DNA of 8,694 bases, taken from positions 1 to 8,694 of the forward strand of contig CAJXHQ010000096.1 of assembly GCA_913054485.1 (NCBI GenBank), written 5' to 3'. Of the stretch, positions 1 through 6,001 are shown one piece after another (positions within the stretch are counted from its first letter, which is position 1; every line of letters begins with the position of its first letter). This DNA is from an uncultured Paracoccaceae bacterium. GTDB taxonomy: Bacteria; Pseudomonadota; Alphaproteobacteria; Rhodobacterales; Rhodobacteraceae. Under the pieces are notes generated by a model, which was not told where the DNA came from, did no database searches, and saw nothing but the letters and a program-made list of their open reading frames with translations. Both the position numbers and the translations under genes were made by a program.

Positions 1-1
1 T

Positions 2-235
2 TACGGCGGGCTGTGGATACCCGTGGTGCATCCTTTTGCGACCGGCCGGCTCGCCCGCTGGGAGGCGATGCGTGACTTCCTGGAGGGGGTCCAGCAGAGG
101 GGCGACGTTTGGTTCGCGCCGATGGAAGACATTGCGGCCCATGTTGGAAAGGTGACCGCAGAGGGAAGCTATGCGCCACGCCGGGATCAGCTTCCCTATT
201 ATTCCGGCCCGGTTGATCCTCTTCCCAACGGCTGA
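2..235 (+). CDS. Polysaccharide deacetylase family protein (3' end only)
   Basis: The reading frame is open from the window edge to TGA at 233-235, giving the last 77 residues of a longer protein. The tail resembles the C-terminus of NodB-type polysaccharide deacetylases of the PuuE/peptidoglycan-deacetylase-like group. It shows 'HPFATGRLARW' followed by a helix and then 'GDVWFAPMEDIAAHV', the usual last strand and helix of these TIM-barrel hydrolases, where a His-Pro pair sits in the final barrel strand. The metal-binding Asp and His-x-x-x-His motifs would lie upstream of the window, so activity and substrate cannot be judged. Some members act on sugars and others on amide or ring compounds such as allantoin. 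The gene ends cleanly and the IS3 debris begins about 40 bases later. The family call is from recognition of the tail only. Confidence 0.72.
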   Translation, partial: YGGLWIPVVHPFATGRLARWEAMRDFLEGVQQRGDVWFAPMEDIAAHVGKVTAEGSYAPRRDQLPYYSGPVDPLPNG

Positions 236-276
236 AAGGATCGGCAGATGCGCAGCTTTGTGCCGGACATTGCCAA

Positions 277-425
277 TTGGATGTTTCCCAAGTGAAACTT
301 GCGGCACAGGGCGAGATGAACCTCGATCTGACGCGGGTGATCGACCAGCAATTCCTGGGGCGCCGTTTTAAGGCGTGCTTCAGATGGCGTTGCATCTGCA
401 AAACGAGGGTCATCTCGCGAACGGG
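277..425 (+). pseudogene. IS3-family transposase OrfB fragment (N-terminal part), frameshifted
   Basis: The + strand encodes 'MNLDLTRVIDQQFLG' and then, one base out of frame from about position 360, 'APF*GVLQMALHLQNEGHL'. Together these match the IS3-family OrfB region just before the integrase core, usually of the form 'LMRxIDxxFLxxPFYGxRQMxxHLxxEGH'. The frame change is explained by one missing base near 358-360. The Tyr of PFYG is replaced by TAA at 369-371. Similarity stops at about 425, before the DDE core, so the piece is a dead relic. It points opposite to the other IS3 pieces at 588-1060 and therefore belongs to a different element or an inverted piece. The exact IS cannot be named from the sequence alone. 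Confidence 0.68.
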
Positions 426-587
426 GCGACCAATTCCAGAGCTCCTGCATAACAAACCCGGCCAGCAACTCGTTCCGGAAACACCCCGCATCGACTACTA
501 TGGGGCTGCTGTTTGCTCTCTGCCGTAGTGACCTGAGCCCCAAGCTCCTCCGCCTCGCTAAGTGCCCTTGGGTTTGGCTTGATTGCC
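426..587. other. Gene-free spacer between IS remnants
   Basis: This stretch shows no coding sequence I can support in any frame. It lies between the + strand OrfB relic and the stop codon of the - strand OrfB relic. It probably contains the outer end of the latter element, because IS3 elements usually end within about 100 bases of the orfB stop. A 'TGACCTGAGCCCC' stretch near 529-541 begins with TG, as IS3 ends do. No partner repeat was found, so it is not called as a terminal repeat. Confidence 0.4.
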
Positions 588-701
588 TTACACGGCCATA
601 TCGCCCATCATTGCTTTCTCGGCCAATTCTTTCGGTGCCAGGTTTCCGAGCGCCGTGTACAGCCTGTGTTCGTTGTATTCTCCCTGCCATGCCTGAAGCA
701 T
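588..701 (-). pseudogene. IS3-family transposase OrfB fragment (C-terminal end)
   Basis: Reading leftward from 701 to a stop at 588-590, the sequence encodes 'MLQAWQGEYNEHRLYTALG' followed by 'NLAPKELAEKA'. This is the standard tail of IS3-family OrfB, where a 'W..(D/E)YN..RPHS.LG.L.P.EFA' motif follows the last acidic residue of the DDE core. The catalytic residues themselves are absent. Homology begins exactly where the terminal sequence of another IS piece ends (702), so this element appears to have been interrupted there. A longer open frame through 980 fuses this tail to unrelated sequence and is not a real gene. It may be the distal half of the element whose OrfA start is at 935-1060. 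Confidence 0.7.
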
Positions 702-811
702 TGGACCTGTCGCGCTTTCGTGCCGCCCCAAGTGCTCGTTTATGCCACCTTTCGTTCGAAAGAGACGGGGCTTTTCCAGCCCAGTGCTGAGTGGCGGCGT
801 CGCGGATATTC
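702..811 (-). mobile_element. Right end of a second IS3-family element with OrfB tail and terminal sequence
   Basis: On the - strand, 811 to 740 reads 'EYPRRRHSALGWKSPVSFER' then KVA and a TAA stop at 740-742. This is a close match to the C-terminus of many IS3-family OrfB proteins ('YN..RRHSALGWKSPVAFER'). About 35 bases after the stop the strand ends in CGCGACAGGTCCA. Read on the + strand from 702 this is TGGACCTGTCGCG, which has the TG...CA ends typical of IS3 elements. The inferred boundary at 702 abuts the interrupted OrfB tail at 701, which fits insertion of this element into that one. Everything upstream of the last roughly 23 codons is missing. The opposite terminal repeat was not found in the window. 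Confidence 0.62.
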
Positions 812-934
812 CCGAGAGGCGGCTTCTGCTGCGCTGGGCTTGACGGGGCGGCGTTTCCCGCTGTTGTTGCCCCGGGTGTTCGTGTGGCGGCTGCATTGTT
901 TCAATCCTGGCCAGCTTACTGCTGTCTCTCGCTC
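812..934. other. Unassigned sequence inside the IS graveyard
   Basis: No protein family could be recognised here in any of the six frames. Open frames cross it on both strands, but their translations are rich in Arg, Pro and Gln and look like shadow frames. It lies between the truncated OrfB tail at 740-811 and the truncated OrfA start at 935-1060, so it is probably deletion-scarred IS DNA. Confidence 0.4.
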
Positions 935-1060
935 TCAAATGGACGGTGCACATGCTCGCTGGGACCCGGTTTTGCGGCATATCTCAGAGATGCCCGTTCC
1001 GTCCTCAGCCTGCTTCAGGGCAAACGCAATCTGCGCTTCTTTGAACTTGCTCGTCTTCAC
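935..1060 (-). pseudogene. IS3-family transposase OrfA fragment (N-terminal helix-turn-helix start)
   Basis: A 41-codon frame starts with GTG at 1060, preceded by a good AAGGAG site centred near 1070, and stops at 935-937. Its first 32 residues read 'KTSKFKEAQIAFALKQAEDG' then 'TGISEICRKTG'. This is the start of the OrfA helix-turn-helix protein of IS3-family elements ('..KFTEAQI...LKQAE.GT.V.EVCRK.GISEATFY'). The match breaks off exactly where ISEATFY should follow, and the frame then ends after nine unrelated residues. Normal OrfA is about 90 to 100 residues long. The protein, if made, would lack most of the DNA-binding and leucine-zipper parts. The intact start and ribosome site suggest the damage is a deletion, not random decay. 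Confidence 0.7.
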
Positions 1061-1162
1061 GGGGTTCTCCTTCTTCCGCCCAGCGGATCATAAAAGGAAA
1101 GTTCCAATTCAGTTTGGTCCGGTTTCCCGGCAGCAGGTCCGGGCTGGCTCGCTGAAGACTGG
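1061..1162. other. Probable outer end of the OrfA element and junction with the matB operon
   Basis: This strip precedes the OrfA start on the - strand and holds the locally AT-rich run near 1086-1118. By position it should contain the left end of that IS. I see no gene in it, and no inverted-repeat partner could be matched by eye. The boundary between IS DNA and native chromosome is somewhere here. Confidence 0.4.
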
Positions 1163-1195
1163 GCTGCCGGGCTGAAAGTTCAGCTTTCAGGCAGC
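1163..1195 (-). terminator. Hairpin overlapping the end of matB
   Basis: GCTGCC at 1163-1168 pairs with GGCAGC at 1190-1195, and TGAAAG at 1173-1178 pairs with CTTTCA at 1184-1189. The loop is five bases, with a four-base bulge (GGGC) on one side. The hairpin overlaps the matB stop at 1180-1182. No U-tract follows on the matB strand, so it is not a classical intrinsic terminator. It may act as an mRNA 3'-end or stability element, or be chance. Confidence 0.3.
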
Positions 1196-2718
1196 GCTTT
1201 GGTCCTGCTGGCTGCAGATTCCTTCCTGGCAGCCAATTGATCGCGCAACCTGTTCTTTTGCACCTTCCCCATCGTATTGCGAGGCAGCGATTCCACCAGG
1301 TGATAGCTGCGGGGGTGTTTGAAACGGGCAAGCTGTTCCGAAGCAGCCGTGCGCAGCAAGTCCATGTCCACGCCGTCCGTTGCCACCACGACTGCAGCCA
1401 CCTGCTCTCCGAAGTCGGGGTCGGGCAGGCCGACAACGGCGCTTTCCAGAACGCCCGGCACGCTGTTGAGCACGTCTTCAATTTCCTTAGGATAAATATT
1501 GTAGCCGCCCGAAATGATCAGATCCTTCTGGCGGCCGGAGATCTGCAGATAGCCTTCCGCGTCAAAACTGCCGAGATCGCCGGTGATGAACCAGCCGTCC
1601 GGGCGCAATTCCTCGGCGGTTTTTTCCGGCATGTTCCAGTAGCCCCTGAAGATATTGGGCCCGCGCACTTCGATCATGCCGGTTTCGCCATGGTCCAGTG
1701 CGTGGCCGCCGGAGGGACAGGTGATGCGGACCTCGGTGCCGGGCAGCGGAAAGCCGACAGTGCCAGCGCGGCGCTCTCCGTTATAGGGGTTGGAGGTGTT
1801 CATATTGGTTTCTGTCATGCCGTAGCGTTCCAGGATCCGGTGACCGCTGCGGGCCTCAAAGGCCTCGTGGGTTTAGGCCAGAAGCGGCGCGCTGCCGGAA
1901 ATGAACAGGCGCATGTTTGCGCAGGCCCCGCGGGTGAAGCCTGCCGTGTCCAGAAGGCGCGTATAGAAGGTCGGCACCCCCATCAGCAGGGTCGATTGCG
2001 GCAGCTCTGCAAGCACCGCACCGGCATCAAAGCGGTCCATCAGCCGCACCTGGCAGCCGGCCAGCAGGCTGGTGTTCATCGCCACGAACAGCCCGTGCGT
2101 ATGAAAGATGGGTAGCGCGTGGATCAGCCGGTCTTGCGCGGTGATCTGCCAGAGCCCGGCCAGCGCTTCGGCATTGGACAGCATATTGCCATGGGTCAGC
2201 ATCGCGCCCTTGCTGCGCCCGGTGGTGCCGGACGTGTACAGCAGCGCCGCCAGGTCATCGGCGCCGCGGCTGACAGTCTCGAATGTGCTGCTCTGCCCGG
2301 CCGCGGCATCCGGAAGCGTGCCGCTTCCATTCGCCTCCAGCGTCAGAACCCGGGCATCGCAGGCATCCTGCAGGCTTTCGGCGCGGGCCGCGTCGGTCAC
2401 GACGACATCCGGTGTTGCGTCCGAAAGGAAGTATTCCAGCTCGCTCGCCGTGTAGGCGGTGTTGAGCGGCAGATAGACGCCGCCGGCCTGCAAGGTCGCA
2501 ATATATAGCGCCAGGGTTTCCACCCGCTTCGGCGCGATGACAGCGACCCGGCCTCCGGGCCTCAGACCGGCGGCGGTCAGCGCATGAGCTATCTGTGCAG
2601 CGAGGGCCGAAAACTCTGCAAAGGTTGTTATGCCTTGGGCGTCATCCGTCAGAAAGGGTTTCGGGCTGTCCGCATGGGGTGCGGCCAGGGCGTCATACAT
2701 CACGTTCGGCATGGTCAT
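1180..2718 (-). pseudogene. matB: Malonyl-CoA synthetase MatB, interrupted by an in-frame TAA
   Basis: MatB is a cytoplasmic ligase that activates malonate with ATP and CoA to malonyl-CoA through a malonyl-AMP intermediate. The frame spans 512 codons, the usual MatB length. ATG at 2716-2718 overlaps the decarboxylase TGA (ATGA), which implies translational coupling. Acyl-adenylate (ANL) motifs appear in order: P-loop 'YTSGTTGRSKG' at residues 161-171, 'YGMTETN' at 299-305, Asp381 in 'GWFITGDLG', the hinge 'GRQKDLIISGG' at 395-405, and the C-terminal catalytic Lys485 in 'NTMGKVQK'. Codon 282 is TAA (1873-1875), between 'SGSAPLLA' and 'THEAFEARSGHRILERYG'. Family members usually carry Glu here, so one G-to-T change (GAA to TAA) explains it. 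There is no frameshift on either side. The first product would be 281 residues, lacking the lid domain and half the adenylation domain, so it is almost certainly inactive. A sequencing error is the main alternative. Confidence 0.88.
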
Positions 2719-3983
2719 TTCCCGCTGTTGATGGATTTCAGACTGGCTTGCCCGGCGCGGGCCTTGGCCTGAATGGATTTGGAGGCGGCCACGGCCTGCT
2801 GCAGGGCAAAGGCCTCGTGGTTCTGTTCGGTCTGGGAGAGGTCGTAGATGTAGTTCACCATCACCCCGGCGGACTGGGCGCGCCCCTTGTCCGAAGTGTC
2901 GGCCTGGGCGTGGACCTCGTGAATGGCTGCGCCATTGCCAAGATGGAAGCGGGCCACAGGGTCCGCCGGATAGCCGTCGGGGCGCTTGGCATCTTTCAGG
3001 TAATGCGCCGCCAGTTCCGCCGCGCCGTTGCCGCCCGCCTGCAGGGCCTCTGCCGCCTCCGGAGTTGTGGCCTCCAGCCAGCGCAGGAAGCCGGGGACCG
3101 GCGACAGCGTGACAAAGGAGCTGAGCTGCGGCAGCTCCTGCAGCAGCCCCGATGCCACCTGTTTGATCAGCAGGTTGCCGAAGCTGATCCCGGCCAGCCC
3201 TTTCTGGCAATTGGAGATGGAGTAGAACACCGCGGTGCGGGCGTCTTCGATCAGCAGCGGATCGCGGTCTTCGGCCAGCAGGGCCTGGATCGAGCCAGGA
3301 ATGGCTCGGGTCAGCGCGACCTCGACAAAGATCAGCGGCTCACCGGGCATGGCGGGGTGGAAGAAGGCAAAGCAGCGCCTGTCCTCGGGGTGCAGGCGGC
3401 GGCGCAGGTCGTCCCAGTCCTCGATCTCGTGCACGGCTTCCTAGGCGACGATCCTTTCCACCACATCGGCCGGGGTGGACCAGCTGATCTGCTGCAGCAC
3501 AAGAAAGCCCCGGTTGAACCAGCTGCGCAGCAGATGCGCCAGATCGGCGTCGGTGCGTTTCAGCGCGGGGTAAGTCTTCAGCAGAGCCAGCAGATCCGCC
3601 CGCATGGCGACCAGCCGGGCGGTCGCCCCCTCGGCCTGATTGAGACGGCGGAACAACTCCTGCCGCTGCGGTTCTGCGGCACGCGACAGGGCCAGGAAAT
3701 CGGCTGCATCGCCGCTTGCCCCGTAGGCCTCCGCCAGGCGGGCAACCTCGCCGGCATCAAGGTCCAGCGCGTCGTTGAGGTAGGTGAAGAAGGCCAGCTT
3801 TCCCTCATCGGGCAGCCCGGCGTAGCGGGACAGGATGGCGGCGGCGATTTTGCGGCCCGAGACCTGACCTTCCGTGGACAGAAGCGCAGCACATAGTTCT
3901 TCCAGGCTGCGCCCCTCCAGCGCGCTGCGGCGGCGGTCCAGCAATCCGCCCAAGAGATCTCCCAGCAATGTCGTGCGGGCCAT
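2715..3983 (-). pseudogene. matA: Malonyl-CoA decarboxylase, interrupted by an in-frame TAG
   Basis: This enzyme converts malonyl-CoA to acetyl-CoA and CO2 in the cytoplasm and is the step after MatB in malonate use. ATG at 3981-3983 follows AGGAG at 3991-3995, and the gene ends at TGA 2715-2717. The 422-codon span is normal for bacterial family members. Residues 1-180 form the helical N-terminal domain. Residues 182-422 form the catalytic domain, with 'TLSPVPGF' (Ser294) and 'FHLGNGA' (His347), corresponding to the catalytic Ser and His regions of human MCD. Codon 181 is TAG (3441-3443), immediately before 'EAVHEI.DWDDL'. Homologues have '(Y)EAVH' here, so TAC or TAT to TAG is the simplest explanation. 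The stop lies at the domain boundary, and an AGGAA followed by GTG at 3432-3434 comes right after it, so restart giving a split protein is conceivable. Loss of function or a sequencing error is more likely. Confidence 0.88.
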
Positions 3984-3993
3984 ATGTTTGCTC

Positions 3994-4380
3994 CTATGAC
4001 AGGGTGACAGCTTTGGTCGACAGGCCGACCGACAGCTGAAGGGATCCTTCGTTCACCAGCCAGCGGCGCAAGCTGAATGTGCGGGCCCCGGCGGCATGCA
4101 TCGGGTCATCTTCAGCCAGCTGGCGGGCCTCCTCCAGGCTTTCGGCGCGGTAGATGATCAGACCGGTACCCTGCATCAGTTCACCGCTGGCATCGGACAT
4201 CGGCCCGGCCAGCGCCAGTTTCCCCGCGGCTTCCAGCTTTGCCTGATAGGCGAGATGCGCGGGCAGGCTTTCCTTTACCGCCTCCGGGGAGCCGACTGGC
4301 GTGGATTCCACCGCATAGAGCTCCAGCGCCAGCGCGCCGCGCGATTTTGCTTCGGCCTTATACGTGTTCCAATCAGGCAT
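3994..4380 (-). CDS. YciI-family (YCII-like domain) protein
   Basis: This is a 128-residue soluble protein. The start is ATG at 4378-4380, beginning MPDWNTYK, with a GGAG in the leader. The open frame extends much further upstream but runs into the divergent gene, so this is the sensible start. The fold follows the ferredoxin-like YCII pattern: a strand, 'LPAHLAYQAKLEAAGKLALA' at 40-59, 'GPMSD' at 59-63, 'GTGLIIYRAESLEEARQLAE' at 71-90, and the hallmark 'DDPMHAAGARTFSLRRW' at 91-107. Family members include small lyases and muconolactone-isomerase-like enzymes, often with a His/Asp pair, but most have no known substrate. It is first in the leftward operon. Its TAG stop overlaps the decarboxylase ribosome site, leaving a 10-base gap, so the two are probably coupled. 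A helper role in the same catabolic pathway is inferred from position only. Confidence 0.82.
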   Translation of the reverse strand: MPDWNTYKAEAKSRGALALELYAVESTPVGSPEAVKESLPAHLAYQAKLEAAGKLALAGPMSDASGELMQGTGLIIYRAESLEEARQLAEDDPMHAAGARTFSLRRWLVNEGSLQLSVGLSTKAVTLS

Positions 4381-4467
4381 ATTTTCCACTCCAACGTTAA
4401 AATATCGATATTTCTTGACACATGAGCAAATAATCGGTGAAGATGCAAGAAATCTTAGGGGAAGACG
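4381..4467. promoter_or_regulatory. Divergent promoter region
   Basis: These 87 bases separate two divergent operons. The + strand has a perfect -35 hexamer TTGACA at 4415-4420. The best -10 at normal spacing is weak (GAAGAT at 4439-4444 or TGAAGA at 4438-4443), which suggests a promoter needing an activator or a relieved repressor. On the - strand TTGCTC and GATATT at 17-base spacing form a possible weak promoter whose -10 lies inside the palindrome at 4400-4413. The rightward leader ends in AGGGG at 4457-4461, six bases from the ATG at 4468. No regulator gene is in the window. Confidence 0.55.
4400..4413. promoter_or_regulatory. Perfect 14-bp palindrome, candidate operator
   Basis: AAATATCGATATTT is its own reverse complement and lies one base upstream of the TTGACA box at 4415-4420. 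It also overlaps the best - strand -10 candidate. Perfect AT-rich palindromes of this size are typical operators of dimeric repressors such as GntR-type regulators. Here one site could control both operons. The regulator family is an inference, because no regulator gene is seen. Confidence 0.55.
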
Positions 4468-5325
4468 ATGCGATTCATTGTTGGAGAAGCCGGGGCCGCC
4501 AAGGGCGTGTTCCTCGTAAACGGAGAGACGGCCAAGCTGCTGCCGGGCCAGTCCGGCGATCTGGGCGGGCTGATCAGCGGCGATGCAGTCCCGGCCTATG
4601 AGGCGGTCGACGCAGCAGAAGTGGCGGTGTCTGACATCACGCCGGATCTGCCGGTGGCACGTCCGGGCAAGATCATCTGCCTTGGGCTCAATTACGTCGA
4701 CCATATCAAGGAAGGCGGCTACGAGATTCCGGAATACCCGGCGCTGTTCATGCGCGGATTGAACTCCATGATGCCCGCCGGTGCGCCGATGGTGCGGCCC
4801 AGCTGCTCGCACAAGCTGGACTACGAGGTGGAGCTGATGCTGATCGTCGGCAAGGGCGGCCGCCACATTGCCGAAGATGACGCGTTGGAGCACGTCTTTG
4901 GCTACACAGTCTTCAATGACGGGTCGGTGCGCGACTACCAGCGCAAGACGCATCAGTGGACGCCGGGCAAGAACTTCGACAGCACAGGCGCGGTCGGCCC
5001 CGTTGTGGTCACCCCGGACGAGCTGCCGGAGGGCGCCACCGGCCTTAAAATCGAAAGCCGGGTCGGGGATGAGATCCTGCAAAGCGCCTCCACCTCGGAT
5101 ATGATGTGGCCGGTGGCCAAAACCATCGCCACGATCTCGGAATACACCACGCTGGAACCGGGCGACCTGATCGCCATGGGCACGCCGCCGGGCGTGGGTC
5201 ATGCAAAGACCCCGCCGCGCTGGCTGAAGCCCGGTGAGGTGGTCGAGGTGGAAATCGAAGGCATCGGCATCTGCGCCAGCCCGATCATGGACGAAGACGC
5301 AGCGCAGCAGGCAGGAGCCGCATGA
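4468..5325 (+). CDS. Fumarylacetoacetate hydrolase (FAH) family protein
   Basis: This 285-residue protein of the FAH superfamily is a metal-dependent, cytoplasmic enzyme. Members cleave C-C bonds of acylpyruvates, decarboxylate or isomerise 2-hydroxy-muconate-like acids, or act as ureidoglycolate lyase-like enzymes. The N-terminal cap domain covers about residues 1-60. The catalytic domain carries 'GLNYVDHIKE' at 73-82 (His79), the metal ligands Glu120 and Glu122 in 'DYEVEL' and Asp151 in 'NDGSVRDYQ', then 'GKNFDSTGAVGP' at 167-178 and 'AMGTPPGVG' at 236-244. All the expected key residues are present, so it should be active. AGGGG lies six bases before the ATG. It opens the rightward operon, and its TGA overlaps the next ATG. 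The exact substrate cannot be read from the sequence. The nearby malonate genes hint that a product may be a C3 dicarboxylate or semialdehyde. Confidence 0.9.
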   Translation: MRFIVGEAGAAKGVFLVNGETAKLLPGQSGDLGGLISGDAVPAYEAVDAAEVAVSDITPDLPVARPGKIICLGLNYVDHIKEGGYEIPEYPALFMRGLNSMMPAGAPMVRPSCSHKLDYEVELMLIVGKGGRHIAEDDALEHVFGYTVFNDGSVRDYQRKTHQWTPGKNFDSTGAVGPVVVTPDELPEGATGLKIESRVGDEILQSASTSDMMWPVAKTIATISEYTTLEPGDLIAMGTPPGVGHAKTPPRWLKPGEVVEVEIEGIGICASPIMDEDAAQQAGAA

Positions 5326-5990
5326 TGGCAGCGCCCGAAGGACAAAAGCTCGAGCAGCTGAGAGCCGGGGCACAGGCAGAGGTGCGCGACGTGCGCGCGC
5401 GCCTCGCCCGGCTTGATCAGGGTGCCATCGACGTGATCCTGACCGGCGCCCGCTCGCATTACGCCTGGCAGGACAAGCCGGTGAGCGAGGACCTGCTGCA
5501 CCAGCTGTACGAGATCACGGCGTCCGGCCCGACCAGCATGAATACCTGCCCGGCACGATTCATCTTCGTGACCTCAACAGAGGGCAAGGAACGGCTGGCG
5601 AAGTCGCTGAAGGCCAAGAACATCGACAAGATGATGGCCGCGCCGGTCACGGCGATCATCGCCCATGATCTGGACTTCTGGACCGAGCTGCCTTTCCTCT
5701 TCCCGCATGAGGACCGCCGCCCGCATTTCGAAGGCAAGCCGGAGCATTCCGAAACCACAGCCTTCCGCAACGGCACTCTGCAAGGGGCCTATTTCATGAT
5801 TGCCGCCCGCGCACTGGGGCTGGATGTTGGGGCTATGTCCGGGTTTTCAAACGAGATTGTCGACCAGGAGTTCTTTGCCGGAACCAGCCTGCGATCTAAT
5901 TTCCTGTGCAACCTTGGCTACGCCGATGAAACCGCCCTGTTCCAGAAACTGCCGCGGTTCCCTTTCGGCAAAACCTGTTCGTTCGTGTGA
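5322..5990 (+). CDS. RutE-like nitroreductase family protein (putative malonic semialdehyde reductase)
   Basis: This FMN-dependent nitroreductase-fold enzyme has 222 residues. It closely follows the RutE pattern: 'ARSHYAWQDKPVS' at 43-55 (RutE has ARTHNGW), 'GPTSMNTCPARF' at 69-80, 'AAPVTAII' at 106-113, 'LPFLFPH' at 123-129, 'TAFRNGTLQGAY' at 146-157 and 'GAMSGF' at 170-175. RutE is implicated in reducing malonic semialdehyde to 3-hydroxypropionate in uracil breakdown. The other rut genes are absent here, so reduction of a malonic-semialdehyde-like or enone intermediate is inference. The N-terminus is about 20 residues longer than E. coli RutE and looks helical. Two in-frame ATGs (5322 and 5325) follow AGGAG at 5313-5317. 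The second has better spacing (7 bases against 4), so the mature start may be 5325. It overlaps the FAH gene by four bases. Confidence 0.85.
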   Translation: MMAAPEGQKLEQLRAGAQAEVRDVRARLARLDQGAIDVILTGARSHYAWQDKPVSEDLLHQLYEITASGPTSMNTCPARFIFVTSTEGKERLAKSLKAKNIDKMMAAPVTAIIAHDLDFWTELPFLFPHEDRRPHFEGKPEHSETTAFRNGTLQGAYFMIAARALGLDVGAMSGFSNEIVDQEFFAGTSLRSNFLCNLGYADETALFQKLPRFPFGKTCSFV

Positions 5991-6001
5991 GGAGCTGAGC
6001 C

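Noticed and set aside
529..545. TGACCTGAGCCCC as an IS terminal repeat
   Set aside because: It starts with TG near the expected IS end, but no matching inverted partner was found near 1060-1180.
199..690. 163-codon - strand frame as a gene
   Set aside because: It overlaps IS relics that are coding in other frames, and no family pattern is visible.
588..980. 130-codon - strand frame as an intact small protein
   Set aside because: Only its last about 38 residues resemble an IS3 OrfB tail. The rest crosses a different IS piece in the wrong frame.
1237..2115. 292-codon + strand open frame opposite matB
   Set aside because: It is a shadow of the matB codon pattern, with no recognisable domain.
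1873..3210. Long - strand open frame (445 codons) taken as one protein
   Set aside because: Only its part after 2718 is MatB. The earlier half is an out-of-frame reading of the decarboxylase gene, with Arg/Gly/Pro-rich shadow composition.
3441..3443. TAG read as pyrrolysine or a programmed recoding site
   Set aside because: Pyrrolysine use is not expected in this group, homologues have Tyr here, and the neighbouring gene has an unrelated TAA lesion, so mutation or sequence error is simpler.
2595..3896. 433-codon + strand open frame opposite the decarboxylase
   Set aside because: It is antisense to a recognisable gene pair, has no family resemblance and no ribosome site. It is a GC-rich shadow frame.
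3994..5373. Long - strand open frame (459 codons) as a single protein
   Set aside because: The YciI-like protein starts at 4380. The upstream part is antisense to the FAH gene and crosses the divergent promoter region.
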